From positions 398,628-462,627 of the forward strand of contig NZ_JH165054.1 in assembly GCF_000227295.1 (NCBI RefSeq): DNA of 64,000 nt, given 5' to 3'. The stretch is from Cutibacterium avidum ATCC 25577 (GTDB lineage Bacteria; Actinomycetota; Actinomycetes; Propionibacteriales; Propionibacteriaceae). The translations under genes were made by a program, and so were the position numbers. Positions 40,541 through 49,844 of this stretch are shown one piece after another (the stretch's first letter is position 1; every line of letters starts with the position of its first letter). Under the pieces are notes generated by a model. That model ran no database searches, was not told the origin of the DNA, and worked only from the letters and a program-made list of their open reading frames with translations.

Positions 40541-42388
40541 TCACTCCACCGTGACGGACTTGGCCAGATTGCGCGGCTGGTCGACGTCGTGACCCTTGGC
40601 GGTGGCCAGCTCACAGGCGAAGGCCTGCAGCGGGACCGCTGCCACCAGGGGCTGCAGCAGGGTCGAGCACGGCGGCAGACCGATGAAGGTGTCGGCGAAC
40701 GGCCTGACGTCCTCGTCCCCCCTCTCGGCCAACACGATCGTCTTGGCGCCACGAGCCCGGATCTCCTGAATGTTGGAAACCACCTTGTCGTGGAGCTGAT
40801 CGCGACCCTTCGGAGGCACGACGACGAAGACCGGGGTGTCCTCCTCGATGACGGCAATCGGGCCGTGCTTGAGCTCGCCGGCGGCGAAGCCCTCGGCGTG
40901 CATGTAGGCGATCTCCTTGAGCTTGAGGGCACCCTCCAGAGCCACCGGGTAACCGACGTGGCGTCCGAGGAAGAAAACGGCTTCCTCCTCCTTGGCCATG
41001 ACTCGCGCCAACTCGTAGACCGGCTCGATCTCGTCGAGGACCTCCTGGATCTTGCTCGGCATCTGATCCAGCTCGGACATGACACTACGGATCTCGTCGC
41101 CGTACTTCATGCCACGCACCTGGGCCAGGTAGAGGCCCAGCAGGTAGCAGGCGACGACCTGGGTGAGGAATCCCTTGGTCGACGCGACGCCGATCTCCGG
41201 GCCGGCATGGGTGTAGATGACGGCGTCGGACTCGCGCGGAATCGTCGCACCATTGGTGTTGCAAATCGCGATGACCTTGGCGTGCTGCTCCCGGGCGTGC
41301 CGAATGGCCATGAGGGTGTCGGCGGTCTCGCCGGACTGGGAGATCGTCACGATCAGGGTCGTCGGGTCGATGATCGGGTCGCGGTAGCGGAACTCGCTGG
41401 CCAAATCGACCTCGCAGGCCACTCGGGTCCAGTGCTCGATGGCGTACTTGGCGACCATCCCGGCGTAGTAGGACGATCCACAGGCCACTACGACGATCTT
41501 GGTGATGCGTCGCAGGTCTTCCGGGGAGATGCGAATCTCGTCGAGGACCAATTCTCCACGGTCGGACCAGCGACCCAACAGGGTGTCGGCGACCGCACGC
41601 GGCTGCTCGAAGATCTCCTTGCGCATGAACCAGTCGTGGCCCTGTTTCTCGGCCGCCGACAGGTCCCAGTCGACGTGGTACGGGCGAGCCTGGCTGGGGT
41701 TGCCCTCGAAGTCGGTGACGGTGACGTCCTCGGACGTCAGCACGACGACCTGGTCCTGACCCAGCTCGAGGGCCTCACGGGTGTGCTCGATGAAAGCGGC
41801 GACGTCGGAGGCGAGGAAGTTCTCCCCCTGCCCCAGGCCGACGACCAGCGGGGAGTTACGACGAGCTGCCACGACGGTGTCAGGGGCGTCGGCGCTGACG
41901 GCCACGAGGGTGAAGGCGCCCTCGAGACGAGAGGCAACGGCACCCATGGCCTCGGCCAACGAGGAACCCTGCTGCATCTGCAAGGCAAGCATGTGAGCGG
42001 CAGTCTCGCTGTCCGTCTCCGAGGCGAAGGTGACGCCATGCCCCTCGAGCTCGGCGCGCAGGGAGGCGAAGTTCTCGATGATGCCATTGTGGACGACCGC
42101 GACCCGGCCGTCGAAGGACAGGTGGGGGTGGGCGTTCTCGTCGGTCGGGGCACCGTGGGTCGCCCAGCGGGTGTGGCCGATGCCCTGGTTGGACTCAGGG
42201 AGCGGATGAGCAGCGAGCTCCTCCTCAAGATTGGTCAACTTGCCTGATTTCTTGGCCCGATGCAGGCTTCCATCCGCCATGACCGCCAGTCCAGCTGAGT
42301 CATATCCTCGGTACTCAAGACGTCGCAGCCCGTCGATGATGACACGTTCAGCCTGTCGATGGCCGCAATACCCAACAATTCCGCACAT
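40541..42388 (-). CDS. glmS: Glutamine-fructose-6-phosphate aminotransferase
   Basis: 615 residues. Makes glucosamine-6-phosphate, entry to peptidoglycan amino sugars. The processed N-terminus gives the Cys nucleophile in MCGIVGYCG. Two SIS domains follow, with CGSSYYAGMVAKYAIE and SQSGETADT, then HVGYPVALEGALKLKEIAYMHAEGF; the C-terminus is QPRNLAKSVTVE. I see no glmS ribozyme core in the 170-base leader. The partner glmM lies 3 kb away on the same strand. Confidence 0.96.
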   Translation of the reverse strand: MCGIVGYCGHRQAERVIIDGLRRLEYRGYDSAGLAVMADGSLHRAKKSGKLTNLEEELAAHPLPESNQGIGHTRWATHGAPTDENAHPHLSFDGRVAVVHNGIIENFASLRAELEGHGVTFASETDSETAAHMLALQMQQGSSLAEAMGAVASRLEGAFTLVAVSADAPDTVVAARRNSPLVVGLGQGENFLASDVAAFIEHTREALELGQDQVVVLTSEDVTVTDFEGNPSQARPYHVDWDLSAAEKQGHDWFMRKEIFEQPRAVADTLLGRWSDRGELVLDEIRISPEDLRRITKIVVVACGSSYYAGMVAKYAIEHWTRVACEVDLASEFRYRDPIIDPTTLIVTISQSGETADTLMAIRHAREQHAKVIAICNTNGATIPRESDAVIYTHAGPEIGVASTKGFLTQVVACYLLGLYLAQVRGMKYGDEIRSVMSELDQMPSKIQEVLDEIEPVYELARVMAKEEEAVFFLGRHVGYPVALEGALKLKEIAYMHAEGFAAGELKHGPIAVIEEDTPVFVVVPPKGRDQLHDKVVSNIQEIRARGAKTIVLAERGDEDVRPFADTFIGLPPCSTLLQPLVAAVPLQAFACELATAKGHDVDQPRNLAKSVTVE

Positions 42389-42568
42389 GACAAGAAACGT
42401 ACATGAATCATGAGCGTTCTAGCGAACCGAAACGCCTGACCATTTGAACACTCAACGACAATGCCACCTGCACGAAAGGCCTGATTTCACGGATGTACAG
42501 CCCATCATGACCCTGCCGATTCATAGATTCTCTCACATCATGCACCGACGTCAAGATTGAGGAAAAGC

Positions 42569-43585
42569 ATGAGATCAAAAAAGTTCGCAGCAGTCCTGAC
42601 CTCCCTGACCACCGTCGTGGCCACTGCCTTCGCGGCCATTTCGGCTGCCCCGGCACATGCCGTCGAAACCGATACCTCGGTTCCACCCGAGATCACCATG
42701 CCCGGCAGCCCGGATGGCATTCCGTCTGCTGGCGACGGACCCCGCAAGCTGTTCACCTACCCGGCCTCCATCTACGCCCTGGCCCACCCTGGTACCAATC
42801 CCCAGGGAGCCAACAACTTCAGCTGCAAACCGCGTGAGGGGCATAACCCCGTCGTCCTGCTGCCCGGCACGAACTCCGACGCCTACGCATCCTGGTCGAT
42901 GTACTCCCCGAAGCTCACCAAGGCCGGGTACTGCGTCTTCTCCCCGAACTTCAACGGGCTGAAGCTGCTGCCGAACTTCGCCTACACCGGTGACATCCGA
43001 GTCTCCGCCAAGGCCGTCTCCGGCTTCGTCGACCGCGTCCTCACAGCCACCGGATCCAAGAAGGTCGACCTCATCGGGTGGTCCCAGGGTGGCGGCCCAC
43101 TGCCGAACTACTACATCACCAAGCTCGGCGGGGACAAGAAGGTCGACAAACTCATCGCCCTCGCCCCTTCGAACCACGGCGTCGGTCCGAAGGCCGTCTC
43201 CAAGTTCGTCAACAAGGCCGTTGACGAGGCCACTCACGAGCAGATCGAGGATGCCTTCAACAAGGCCCACATCGCCAGCTACGAGCAACAGCTCGGTTCC
43301 TCCCGCTTCATGAAGGAACTGTACGGCAACGGCCCGGTGACCCGCCCCGGCGTCAAGTACACAGTCATCGAAGGCCGCTACGACGACGTCGTGGTGCCGT
43401 TCACCAACGCCTTCCTGTACGAGCCCGGTGTCAAGAACATCCTCGTTCAGAACATCTGCCACTCTGACCACGCCAGCCATGTCAACTTCACCTACGACAC
43501 CAACGTGTACCAGATGGCCGTCAACGCCCTGGATCCTGACCAGGCGAAGCCAGTGGTCTGCGTCCCCCAGCCCTTCCTCGGCTAA
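42569..43585 (+). CDS. Secreted triacylglycerol lipase (GehA/GehB-like)
   Basis: 338 residues. A Sec signal peptide (KKFAAVLTSL to about residue 33, cleavage after APAHA) is followed by an alpha/beta hydrolase: oxyanion strand NPVVLLPGTNSD, nucleophile elbow GWSQGG (Ser in G-x-S-x-G), the acid in IEGRYDDVVVP, and His in CHSDHASHV. Length and motifs match the Cutibacterium lipases that release fatty acids from sebum triglycerides. Which of the two paralogues this is cannot be settled without a search. GAGGAAA precedes ATG 42569. Its own terminator follows, so it is monocistronic. Confidence 0.88.
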   Translation: MRSKKFAAVLTSLTTVVATAFAAISAAPAHAVETDTSVPPEITMPGSPDGIPSAGDGPRKLFTYPASIYALAHPGTNPQGANNFSCKPREGHNPVVLLPGTNSDAYASWSMYSPKLTKAGYCVFSPNFNGLKLLPNFAYTGDIRVSAKAVSGFVDRVLTATGSKKVDLIGWSQGGGPLPNYYITKLGGDKKVDKLIALAPSNHGVGPKAVSKFVNKAVDEATHEQIEDAFNKAHIASYEQQLGSSRFMKELYGNGPVTRPGVKYTVIEGRYDDVVVPFTNAFLYEPGVKNILVQNICHSDHASHVNFTYDTNVYQMAVNALDPDQAKPVVCVPQPFLG

Positions 43586-43603
43586 TCGTGTCCGTCCTCA
43601 ACA

Positions 43604-43637
43604 CTGACGGCGCGGCCCTGCGGGGCTGCGCCGTCAG
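43604..43637 (+). terminator. Terminator of the lipase gene
   Basis: CTGACGGCGCGGCCC-tgcg-GGGCTGCGCCGTCAG, 15 pairs including one G-T, 18 bases after the stop. Confidence 0.8.
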
Positions 43638-43687
43638 CGCATTCAGCTGTGCAGGGTGCCCTCAGATGAGTACAGTCATTCGACGTC

Positions 43688-44698
43688 ATGTACAGCCACG
43701 ATGAGGTGTCCACCGTGAATCTCACCCCGCCCGCCCCCGCAGACGACGACAACACCGAACCCGGTCCGTTCATCGAGTTATCGCGGGAGTCCTGGGCCGC
43801 CCTTGCCGATTCCACCGAGATCGACATTGATGAGGCCACCCTGGATCGCATCCGTGGTCTCGGCGACCCCACGAGCCACCGTGACGTCGTCGAGGTGTAC
43901 CGGCCGCTGACTCAGCTCATCCATCTGTACTGCATGCACACCGGCGCCCTTTTCGACGCCTCCTACAACTTCCTACAGCTCACCCGCCATGGCATGCGAC
44001 GTACCCCGTTCATCATCGGGATCGCGGGGTCGGTTGCGGTAGGCAAGTCGACCGTGGCCCGTCTGCTGCAGGAATTGATGGGGCGCTCCCCCCGTCGCCC
44101 GGTCGTCGATCTGGTGACGACCGACGGGTTCCTCTACCCCAACAAGATCCTCGAAGAGCGTGGTTTACTGTCGCGAAAGGGGTTCCCGGAGTCCTACGAC
44201 CGCAAGGCGCTGCTGAAATTCGTCGTCGACGTGAAGTCCGGGATGCCCGAGGTCACTGCCCCGGTGTACTCCCATGTCACCTATGACATCGTCCCTGGCC
44301 AGCAGCTCGTCGTCCGCCAGCCTGACGTCCTCATCATCGAGGGCCTCAACGTCCTGCAGCCACCACGTCGCCGCAGCAGCGGGACGATGGGGCTGGCGCT
44401 GAGCGACTTCTTCGACTTCTCGGTGTACGTCGACGCCGAGGAGACCGACATCATTCGGTGGTACATCAACAGGTTCCTGACCCTACGTCAGACCGCATTC
44501 ACCGATCCGGATTCCTTCTTCGGCGACTACGCGCGCATGCCCGACGACGAGGCCATCTCCGTGGCCACGGAGATCTGGGACACCATCAACGGCCCGAACC
44601 TGGTGCAGAACGTGCTGCCCACCCGCGGGCGCGCCACCGCGATCCTCCACAAGGGCCCCGACCACGAGGTCCGCAACGTGTGGATTCGGAAGGTCTGA
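43688..44698 (+). CDS. coaA: Type I pantothenate kinase
   Basis: 336 residues. First step of CoA synthesis. Walker A GSVAVGKST at 114-122; VTTDGFLYPN and the FPESYD segment bind pantothenate; PDVLIIEGLNVLQ and RFLTLRQTAF complete the family pattern. The first 25 residues are a variable extension; GTG at 43709 is an alternative start. TACAGT at 43671-43676 is a likely -10 box, which would leave only a few bases of leader. Convergent with the next gene. Confidence 0.93.
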   Translation: MYSHDEVSTVNLTPPAPADDDNTEPGPFIELSRESWAALADSTEIDIDEATLDRIRGLGDPTSHRDVVEVYRPLTQLIHLYCMHTGALFDASYNFLQLTRHGMRRTPFIIGIAGSVAVGKSTVARLLQELMGRSPRRPVVDLVTTDGFLYPNKILEERGLLSRKGFPESYDRKALLKFVVDVKSGMPEVTAPVYSHVTYDIVPGQQLVVRQPDVLIIEGLNVLQPPRRRSSGTMGLALSDFFDFSVYVDAEETDIIRWYINRFLTLRQTAFTDPDSFFGDYARMPDDEAISVATEIWDTINGPNLVQNVLPTRGRATAILHKGPDHEVRNVWIRKV

Positions 44699-44735
44699 GC
44701 AACACCGCGTGGCCACGGTCCACCGGAACGACTGT

Positions 44736-45503
44736 TCAGCCGATGCGCCAGGCGAAGGGGTCTGCGACCCGTGACGGCGACAAGGCACAATCCAGCTCGT
44801 GTGCGTGGCCGATCGCCGACACGAAGACCTTGTCCGGGGACTCAATCCCGACGAGGACGTCATTTCCCACTTCATCGACGATGGGCTGCCCCAACCCCGG
44901 CACGAGAGGCCAGGAGGACACCAGCCAGGACGACCCTTTGACGGTGACGAGGTTCCCCTCACGGGTGACGTCGAGACCGTCGGCCAATACGGTCGCCAAC
45001 CTCTCCGAGCCGCGACGGTAAGCGGCGTCCAGATCGTCAATCTCAGCCAGAGCCGCGTCGTTGAGAAGCTCGACCTCGTCGTCCAACCACGCCAGGGCGA
45101 CGACAAGTCCGGGGATAGGAGACCCCGTCGCGGTGGACACCAGGGGACGCGCGTAGTCGAAACTGCGTCCGGCTCGCTCCCGGTCTCCCAGGATCCTCAC
45201 GACGACGTAGCCAGCGAGGGTGGCGTCGGTCAGACGGGTCGCCCCGTCGAGGAGGGAGCGCACCATGCGGGTGACGAGCTCGTCGACGACCAGCTGCCAG
45301 TCCCCGCGATCATGACCGTCGAGCTCGTCGACCATGGGAACCAGGGGGATGTCACCAACAGAGGTCACGGCATGATCACCCTCGACCCTCGCGTCGATTC
45401 CCATGGCCGACAAGGACTCCTCGACCATGCCACGCAGACGGCTCGCCGCCCCGACGTCCAGACCGGGTAGGTCGGCATCAGGGCGGCGACGGAACAATGC
45501 CAT
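44736..45503 (-). CDS. Hypothetical protein beside glmM
   Basis: 255 residues, not confidently recognised. Soluble, acidic, no signal or membrane helix. MALFRRRPDADLPGLDVGAASRLRGMVEESLSAMGIDARVEGDHAV could be a nucleotide-free alpha/beta start; the second half has WLVSSWPLVPGLGQPIVDEVG. There is some likeness to DUF1444-type proteins, but I would not rely on it. ATG 45503 is 10 bases after the glmM stop, so the two are probably co-transcribed. The frame upstream to 45710 overlaps glmM and is rejected. Confidence 0.65.
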   Translation of the reverse strand: MALFRRRPDADLPGLDVGAASRLRGMVEESLSAMGIDARVEGDHAVTSVGDIPLVPMVDELDGHDRGDWQLVVDELVTRMVRSLLDGATRLTDATLAGYVVVRILGDRERAGRSFDYARPLVSTATGSPIPGLVVALAWLDDEVELLNDAALAEIDDLDAAYRRGSERLATVLADGLDVTREGNLVTVKGSSWLVSSWPLVPGLGQPIVDEVGNDVLVGIESPDKVFVSAIGHAHELDCALSPSRVADPFAWRIG

Positions 45504-45513
45504 GATCAGAGCC

Positions 45514-46866
45514 TCACAGGGCCAGGCAGCTCTTGACGGTCTCGGCCAGTTCGGAGCAGATCTGGTCAGCCTCCTCCTGGGTGGCGGCCTCGACCATGAC
45601 GCGCACGACTGGCTCGGTGCCCGACGGGCGCAGCACGACGCGCCCGGTGTCACCGAGCTTCTGGTTGGCATCGGCAACCGCCTTGTTGACGTCAGGGTCG
45701 ATACCGGCACGCAGCTTGTCGACCCCGCGCACGTTGACGAGGGCCTGCGGCAGACGAGTCATCACCGAGGCGAGCTCCTTGAGGGTCTTGCCGGTGCGGG
45801 CGACGCGGGCTGCCAGATGCAGACCAGTGAGGACGCCGTCACCAGTGGTGGCGAACTCGCTCATGATGACGTGACCGGACTGCTCGCCGCCAAGCGAGAA
45901 CCCGTTCGCATTCATCGACTCAAGGACGTAGCGGTCACCGACCTTGGTCTGGTCGACGTGAATGTCGTGCTCACGCATCGCCAGGATGAGGCCGAGGTTG
46001 CTCATGATCGTCGCGACGACGGTGTTGGAGGCCAAGCGATGGTCCTCCTGCAGAGCCAGGGCGAGGATGGCGATGATGTGGTCGCCGTCGATGATGTTGC
46101 CATCGTGGTCGACGGCCAGGCAGCGGTCGGCATCGCCGTCGAAGGCCAGGCCCATATCGGCCCCGACCTCGACAACCTTGGCCTGCAACTTCTCCGGGTG
46201 AGTGGAACCGCAGCGCTCGTTGATATTGAGGCCGTCAGGCTGGTCGTGGATCGCAACGACCTCCGCACTCTGGGCCTTGAAGGCGGCCGAGGCGGTGTAG
46301 TAGGAGGCACCGTTGGCGGTGTCGAGGACGATCTTCAGACCCTTGAGGGTGTCCTGCTGTCTCAGGGAACGCACCAAGTGGTCGACGTAGGTGTCGACGG
46401 CTTGCGGGGTGTAACGGATGCGTCCGACCTTGTCGCCGACGGGTCGGGCCCACGGCTCCCCCATGCGCTGCTCGATGGCGTCCTCGAGATCGTCGGGGAG
46501 CTTCACACCGCCGCGGGAGAAGAACTTGATGCCGTTGTCAGGCATCGGGTTGTGAGAGGCCGACAGCATGACGCCGAGGTCGGTGCGGTACTCGTTGACG
46601 AGGTAGGCCGCGGCCGGGGTCGGGATGACGCCCACGCGCAGGACGTCGACTCCTGCACTTGCCAGACCAGCGCACACTGCTGCCTCGAGGAACTCGCCCG
46701 AGGCGCGAGGGTCACGTGCCACCAACGCGGTGGGTTGGCGGTGCCCGAAAGCACCAGCCTCGCCCAGGACGTGGGCAGCCGCAACCGAGAGGTCGAGGGC
46801 CAGTTCGGCGGTGAGGTCCTGGTTGGCCACACCGCGCACTCCGTCAGTTCCAAAAAGTCGTGCCAC
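45514..46866 (-). CDS. glmM: Phosphoglucosamine mutase
   Basis: 450 residues. Converts glucosamine-6-P (from GlmS) to the 1-phosphate. The phosphoserine loop SASHNP has its active Ser at residue 104; the metal loop AFDGDADRC and sugar loop GGEQSGH are present; the C-terminal phosphate-binding RPSGTEPVVRVMVE is intact. GTG 46866 (M-ARLFGTDGVRGVANQ) matches the universal start; the frame to 46923 does not. Confidence 0.96.
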   Translation of the reverse strand: MARLFGTDGVRGVANQDLTAELALDLSVAAAHVLGEAGAFGHRQPTALVARDPRASGEFLEAAVCAGLASAGVDVLRVGVIPTPAAAYLVNEYRTDLGVMLSASHNPMPDNGIKFFSRGGVKLPDDLEDAIEQRMGEPWARPVGDKVGRIRYTPQAVDTYVDHLVRSLRQQDTLKGLKIVLDTANGASYYTASAAFKAQSAEVVAIHDQPDGLNINERCGSTHPEKLQAKVVEVGADMGLAFDGDADRCLAVDHDGNIIDGDHIIAILALALQEDHRLASNTVVATIMSNLGLILAMREHDIHVDQTKVGDRYVLESMNANGFSLGGEQSGHVIMSEFATTGDGVLTGLHLAARVARTGKTLKELASVMTRLPQALVNVRGVDKLRAGIDPDVNKAVADANQKLGDTGRVVLRPSGTEPVVRVMVEAATQEEADQICSELAETVKSCLAL

Positions 46867-47113
46867 GAAATGCCACTCTACCCACCGCTCACACCAAGTG
46901 AACGAAATACCCGCTGAGCCCACCGGGATCGGGCTGATTCGATAACCGGCGTCGGGTGTGTCTTCGAGGGGGTTTCAGATCATCCGTGGAGTTACCGATG
47001 AACACCTCGGGTGCTGCTACGAGAGATGACAGCGGGTTGGCGACTTCCCGGGCAAACCACGCGCGTTACAGAAACCCCCTCTCGTCGGCAACTGGAAGTG
47101 GGCCAAGAAACAC

Positions 47114-47152
47114 CTCGGGGCGGCCCTCCCGCAGTGGGAGGGCCGCCCCGAG
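47114..47152 (-). terminator. Terminator of the rplM-rpsI operon
   Basis: CTCGGGGCGGCCCTCCC-gcagt-GGGAGGGCCGCCCCGAG, 17 perfect pairs, 19 bases after the rpsI stop. Confidence 0.85.
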
Positions 47153-47170
47153 TTCCGGGAAAGGACCAGA

Positions 47171-47692
47171 TCAGCGCTTCGAGTACTGCGGGGCCTTGCG
47201 GGCCTTCTTGAGTCCAGCCTTCTTGCGCTCCTTGACGCGGGCGTCACGGGTCAGCATGCCGGCCTTCTTGAGGGCCGGACGGGAGGCCTCGGCGTCAACG
47301 TTGTTGAGCGCGCGGGCGATACCCAGACGCAGCGCACCAGCCTGGCCGGTAATGCCGCCACCGCCGATGCGGGCGATGACATCGTAGGCACCCTCAACAC
47401 CAGCGGTGGTGAAGGGCTCGGTCACGATCTGCTGGTGGACCTTGTTCGGGAAGTAGTCCTCCAGGGTGCGGCCGTTGATCTTCCACTGGCCAGAGCCGGG
47501 GACGATGCGGACGCGGGCGATGGCCTCCTTGCGGCGGCCGGTGGCAGCACCGGCGGCGATCATGGCGGGGCGATTGGAGTCGCCAGCGGCCACGGTCGGG
47601 TTGGAGTCGGTGCGATAGGCGATCTCACGGTCGCCCTCGGTGAACGGGGTGACCTCGGTGTTCTCGAGGTTCTCGGTTGCGGTGTCAGTCAC
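47171..47692 (-). CDS. rpsI: 30S ribosomal protein S9
   Basis: 173 residues. The conserved domain is the last 130 residues ([17 protein letters not shown] to KAPQYSKR, the C-terminal tail that reaches the P-site tRNA). The first 45 residues are an acidic extension typical of actinobacterial S9. 22 bases after rplM. Confidence 0.96.
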   Translation of the reverse strand: MTDTATENLENTEVTPFTEGDREIAYRTDSNPTVAAGDSNRPAMIAAGAATGRRKEAIARVRIVPGSGQWKINGRTLEDYFPNKVHQQIVTEPFTTAGVEGAYDVIARIGGGGITGQAGALRLGIARALNNVDAEASRPALKKAGMLTRDARVKERKKAGLKKARKAPQYSKR

Positions 47693-47714
47693 TGTTACAA
47701 TCCTTCGTGGGCGA

Positions 47715-48158
47715 TCACTGGGCGATCTGGGTGATCTCGTAAGGCTGCGGGTTCTGCGCAGCGTGCGGGTGCTCAGGGCCGCCGTAGACCTTCAGCTTCT
47801 TGAGCTGCTGACGCGACAGCTTGTTCTTGGGCATCATGCCCCACACCGCGCGCTCGACAGCGCGGCGCGGGTCCTTCTCGAGCATCTCGCCGACGCTGGT
47901 GACGCGCAGACCACCCGGGCGACCGGAGTGGTCGTAACGCAGCGAGTCAGTGGCCTTCTTGCCGGTCAACGCAATCTTGGAGGCGTTAATGACGACGACG
48001 AAGTCACCGGTGTCGATGTGGGGGGCGTACTGCGGCTTGTGCTTGCCGCGCAGGAGGTTGGCAGCGGTGGTGGCCAGACGACCCAGGACGATGTCCTCGG
48101 CGTCGATGACGTACCAATTGCGCTGCACCTCGCCGGCCTTGGGGCTGTAGGTGGTCAC
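47715..48158 (-). CDS. rplM: 50S ribosomal protein L13
   Basis: 147 residues, normal. Start at GTG 48158 ([22 protein letters not shown]) with AGAAGG before it; upstream open codons are not L13. [28 protein letters not shown] is the family signature. Leads the rplM-rpsI operon. Confidence 0.96.
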   Translation of the reverse strand: MTTYSPKAGEVQRNWYVIDAEDIVLGRLATTAANLLRGKHKPQYAPHIDTGDFVVVINASKIALTGKKATDSLRYDHSGRPGGLRVTSVGEMLEKDPRRAVERAVWGMMPKNKLSRQQLKKLKVYGGPEHPHAAQNPQPYEITQIAQ

Positions 48159-48656
48159 AGGTACCTTCTCGAACTCGGTCCCATGCGTGAAGTGACGCAC
48201 AGGGATCTTGCAACGTGGTGGTGCTCTGCGGGCAATTCCTCCACTCGACGGCGTGACACGCCGGAGACCGGAACCGCATCACGACATCGCTGTGTCGGAC
48301 AGACGGAGCGACCGCGGTGGCCAACTCCCGTTTGCTCGAAGGCAACAGCAGAAGCGTACACGAGCTGCAGGCCGAGGTTCAAATCAGAGACGGTACGGCG
48401 TGAGCCCCCTGGTCGCCGACGTGACGACCGTGCCCCAACCTCGCGACTCCAGGTGTATTCAGCCCCGGTCCCATGCCTCTCCCCGATCCTGACCGCGAGG
48501 CCATGTCGTGAGGTCGCCGCCCGACTGCCACCTGTGACAGCAGCGAGAAGCACCCATCAGGAGTTGTCCACAGCGGCCTTGGAGTGCTCCCATCCAGTTG
48601 TCCACAGATTTCAAAGTGGGTGACGAATTTCGGAGCCGCAGACGACAACTGAGGGT
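48159..48656. other. 498-base gap with two DnaA-box-like sites
   Basis: Upstream of rplM (minus) and of the DUF559-like gene (plus). It should hold both promoters. TTGTCCACA occurs at 48564 and 48598. Otherwise I see no gene; short frames on both strands lack starts with ribosome sites. Confidence 0.5.
48564..48606 (+). promoter_or_regulatory. Pair of DnaA-box-like nonamers
   Basis: TTGTCCACA at 48564-48572 and again at 48598-48606, same orientation, 34 bases apart, both exact matches to the actinobacterial DnaA-box consensus. They lie 50-90 bases before the DUF559-like gene. No dnaA, dnaN or AT-rich unwinding region is near, so this is not the origin. Confidence 0.5.
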
Positions 48657-49604
48657 ATGAACGAACTCGATTTCGAATGGCGTGCGAATGGCGGAGTGGC
48701 CCGTATCCATCGATTCAGTCACCTGCGAGGGCAAGCAGACCGAGCGGTGGCCGCCGGAAAAGCGGTGCGGATACTTCCCGGTGTTGTGTCCCCGACATCA
48801 GTTGCGAATGACCCGAGGGTGCGGATCAAAGCGGTGCACATGTGGCACCGGGACGCCGTACTCATCGGCAAGGCCGCCCTTGTCATGCAGGGGTTGAAAC
48901 CACCTGGCCAGCACCTCCACGACCTCGATGCCGTGAAGGAGGTCGAGGCCTATTCACGTACCCGTTCAATTGAACGGGAGGGGATCCGTGTTCACCGATG
49001 GCGAGTCCCCCGTCGGTACGTGACGGAGAGATATGGCATGTGGGTCGTGGAGCCCGAGGTGTCAGTGCTCCTCCTGGCGCTCGACGGGGACTGGGCGTGG
49101 GTCTGCGAAGCACTCCGGCAGGGGTTGGTGAGCCCGGAGTCGTGTCGAGCCTCGCGATCCAGTTTGTCCTGGCGATTCAGCCGACGCCAGATCAGTTCCG
49201 CCCTCGCCGACATCAACCTCAGATCCTGGTCAATTCCGGAACTGGAATTTGGACGACTGATGCGAGCTGTCGGCATCACCGGCGTGAAACCAAATCAGGC
49301 CGTGCGAGCCGGAAACCGTCGATACATCCTCGACAAGGCCTTCGAGGCCGAGAAGGTCGCGGTCGAGATTGACGGCCGAGCGATCCACGGAACGATTGAC
49401 GGCTATGAGAACACGATGATGCGTTCAGCGAACCTTGATCGCTCCGGATGGAAGATCCTCCATACTACTCCGACCATGATTCGGCAACATCCACAGTTCG
49501 TGCTGGATTGGCTTGCCTCCCACCTTCACCGACGACACCGCCCCCGGACGACGTTTCCTGAACACATCCTGCGCCAAACCATAGCCGGGATCGTTCCCGC
49601 CTGA
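48657..49604 (+). CDS. DUF559/AbiEi-like protein with Vsr-type nuclease fold
   Basis: 315 residues. The N-terminal half resembles the winged-helix AbiEi antitoxin-like domain (GVARIHRFSHLRGQADRAVAAGKAVRILPGVV). The C-terminal 110 residues resemble DUF559: RYILDKAFEAEKVAVEIDGRAIHG gives the Asp and the E-x-D strand of a Vsr/PD-(D/E)XK nuclease, followed by RSANLDRSGWKILHTTPTMI. Such proteins are common and variable in actinobacteria; activity is unproven, and a defence or DNA-repair role is only inferred. No AbiEii toxin partner is adjacent. Confidence 0.65.
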   Translation: MNELDFEWRANGGVARIHRFSHLRGQADRAVAAGKAVRILPGVVSPTSVANDPRVRIKAVHMWHRDAVLIGKAALVMQGLKPPGQHLHDLDAVKEVEAYSRTRSIEREGIRVHRWRVPRRYVTERYGMWVVEPEVSVLLLALDGDWAWVCEALRQGLVSPESCRASRSSLSWRFSRRQISSALADINLRSWSIPELEFGRLMRAVGITGVKPNQAVRAGNRRYILDKAFEAEKVAVEIDGRAIHGTIDGYENTMMRSANLDRSGWKILHTTPTMIRQHPQFVLDWLASHLHRRHRPRTTFPEHILRQTIAGIVPA

Positions 49605-49692
49605 CACTCACCTTTCTCACCGAGAGCCACTGCACCGAGCACCTGCACCTACCCTTACCGCGGCCACTCATGCTGCCCGGCTCGTGGAATTA

Positions 49693-49749
49693 CCGATAAG
49701 ACCGAATGTCGCTGCCACTCCAGGTGGCACGAGGCCCTTTGCTTATCGG
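49693..49749 (-). repeat. Nested-hairpin repeat element, copy 1
   Basis: Outer stem CCGATAAG (49693-49700) with CTTATCGG (49742-49749); inner hairpin TGCCAC-tccag-GTGGCA (49713-49729). Read on the minus strand the inner core is identical over 18 bases to the element at 61243-61261. Lies between the DUF559-like gene and the DtxR-box gene. Confidence 0.6.
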
Positions 49750-49808
49750 CATCACCACGGGACCTTTCGGCAATCCGACCCTGGCCTATTCCCCACAGCC
49801 TCATCATG

Positions 49809-49827
49809 TTAGATTAGGCTCGCCTAA
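49809..49827 (+). promoter_or_regulatory. DtxR/IdeR iron box
   Basis: TTAGATTAGGCTCGCCTAA matches the consensus TTAGGTTAGGCTAACCTAA at 16 of 19 positions, with intact TTAG and CCTAA ends. 17 bases before the ATG of the next gene, where it would cover the promoter. Predicts repression when iron is plentiful. Confidence 0.8.
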
Positions 49828-49844
49828 GAGGAAGGGGTGCGACA

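Noticed and set aside
42389-42568. glmS ribozyme in the glmS leader
   Set aside because: No ribozyme core is visible, and the leader is shared with the divergent lipase gene.
48375-48400. tRNA T-loop-like GGTTCAAATC
   Set aside because: Flanking bases do not form a T stem and no acceptor or anticodon arms are found.
48159-48656. Replication origin suggested by two DnaA boxes
   Set aside because: Only two boxes, no AT-rich unwinding tract, no dnaA, dnaN, rpmH or parAB nearby.
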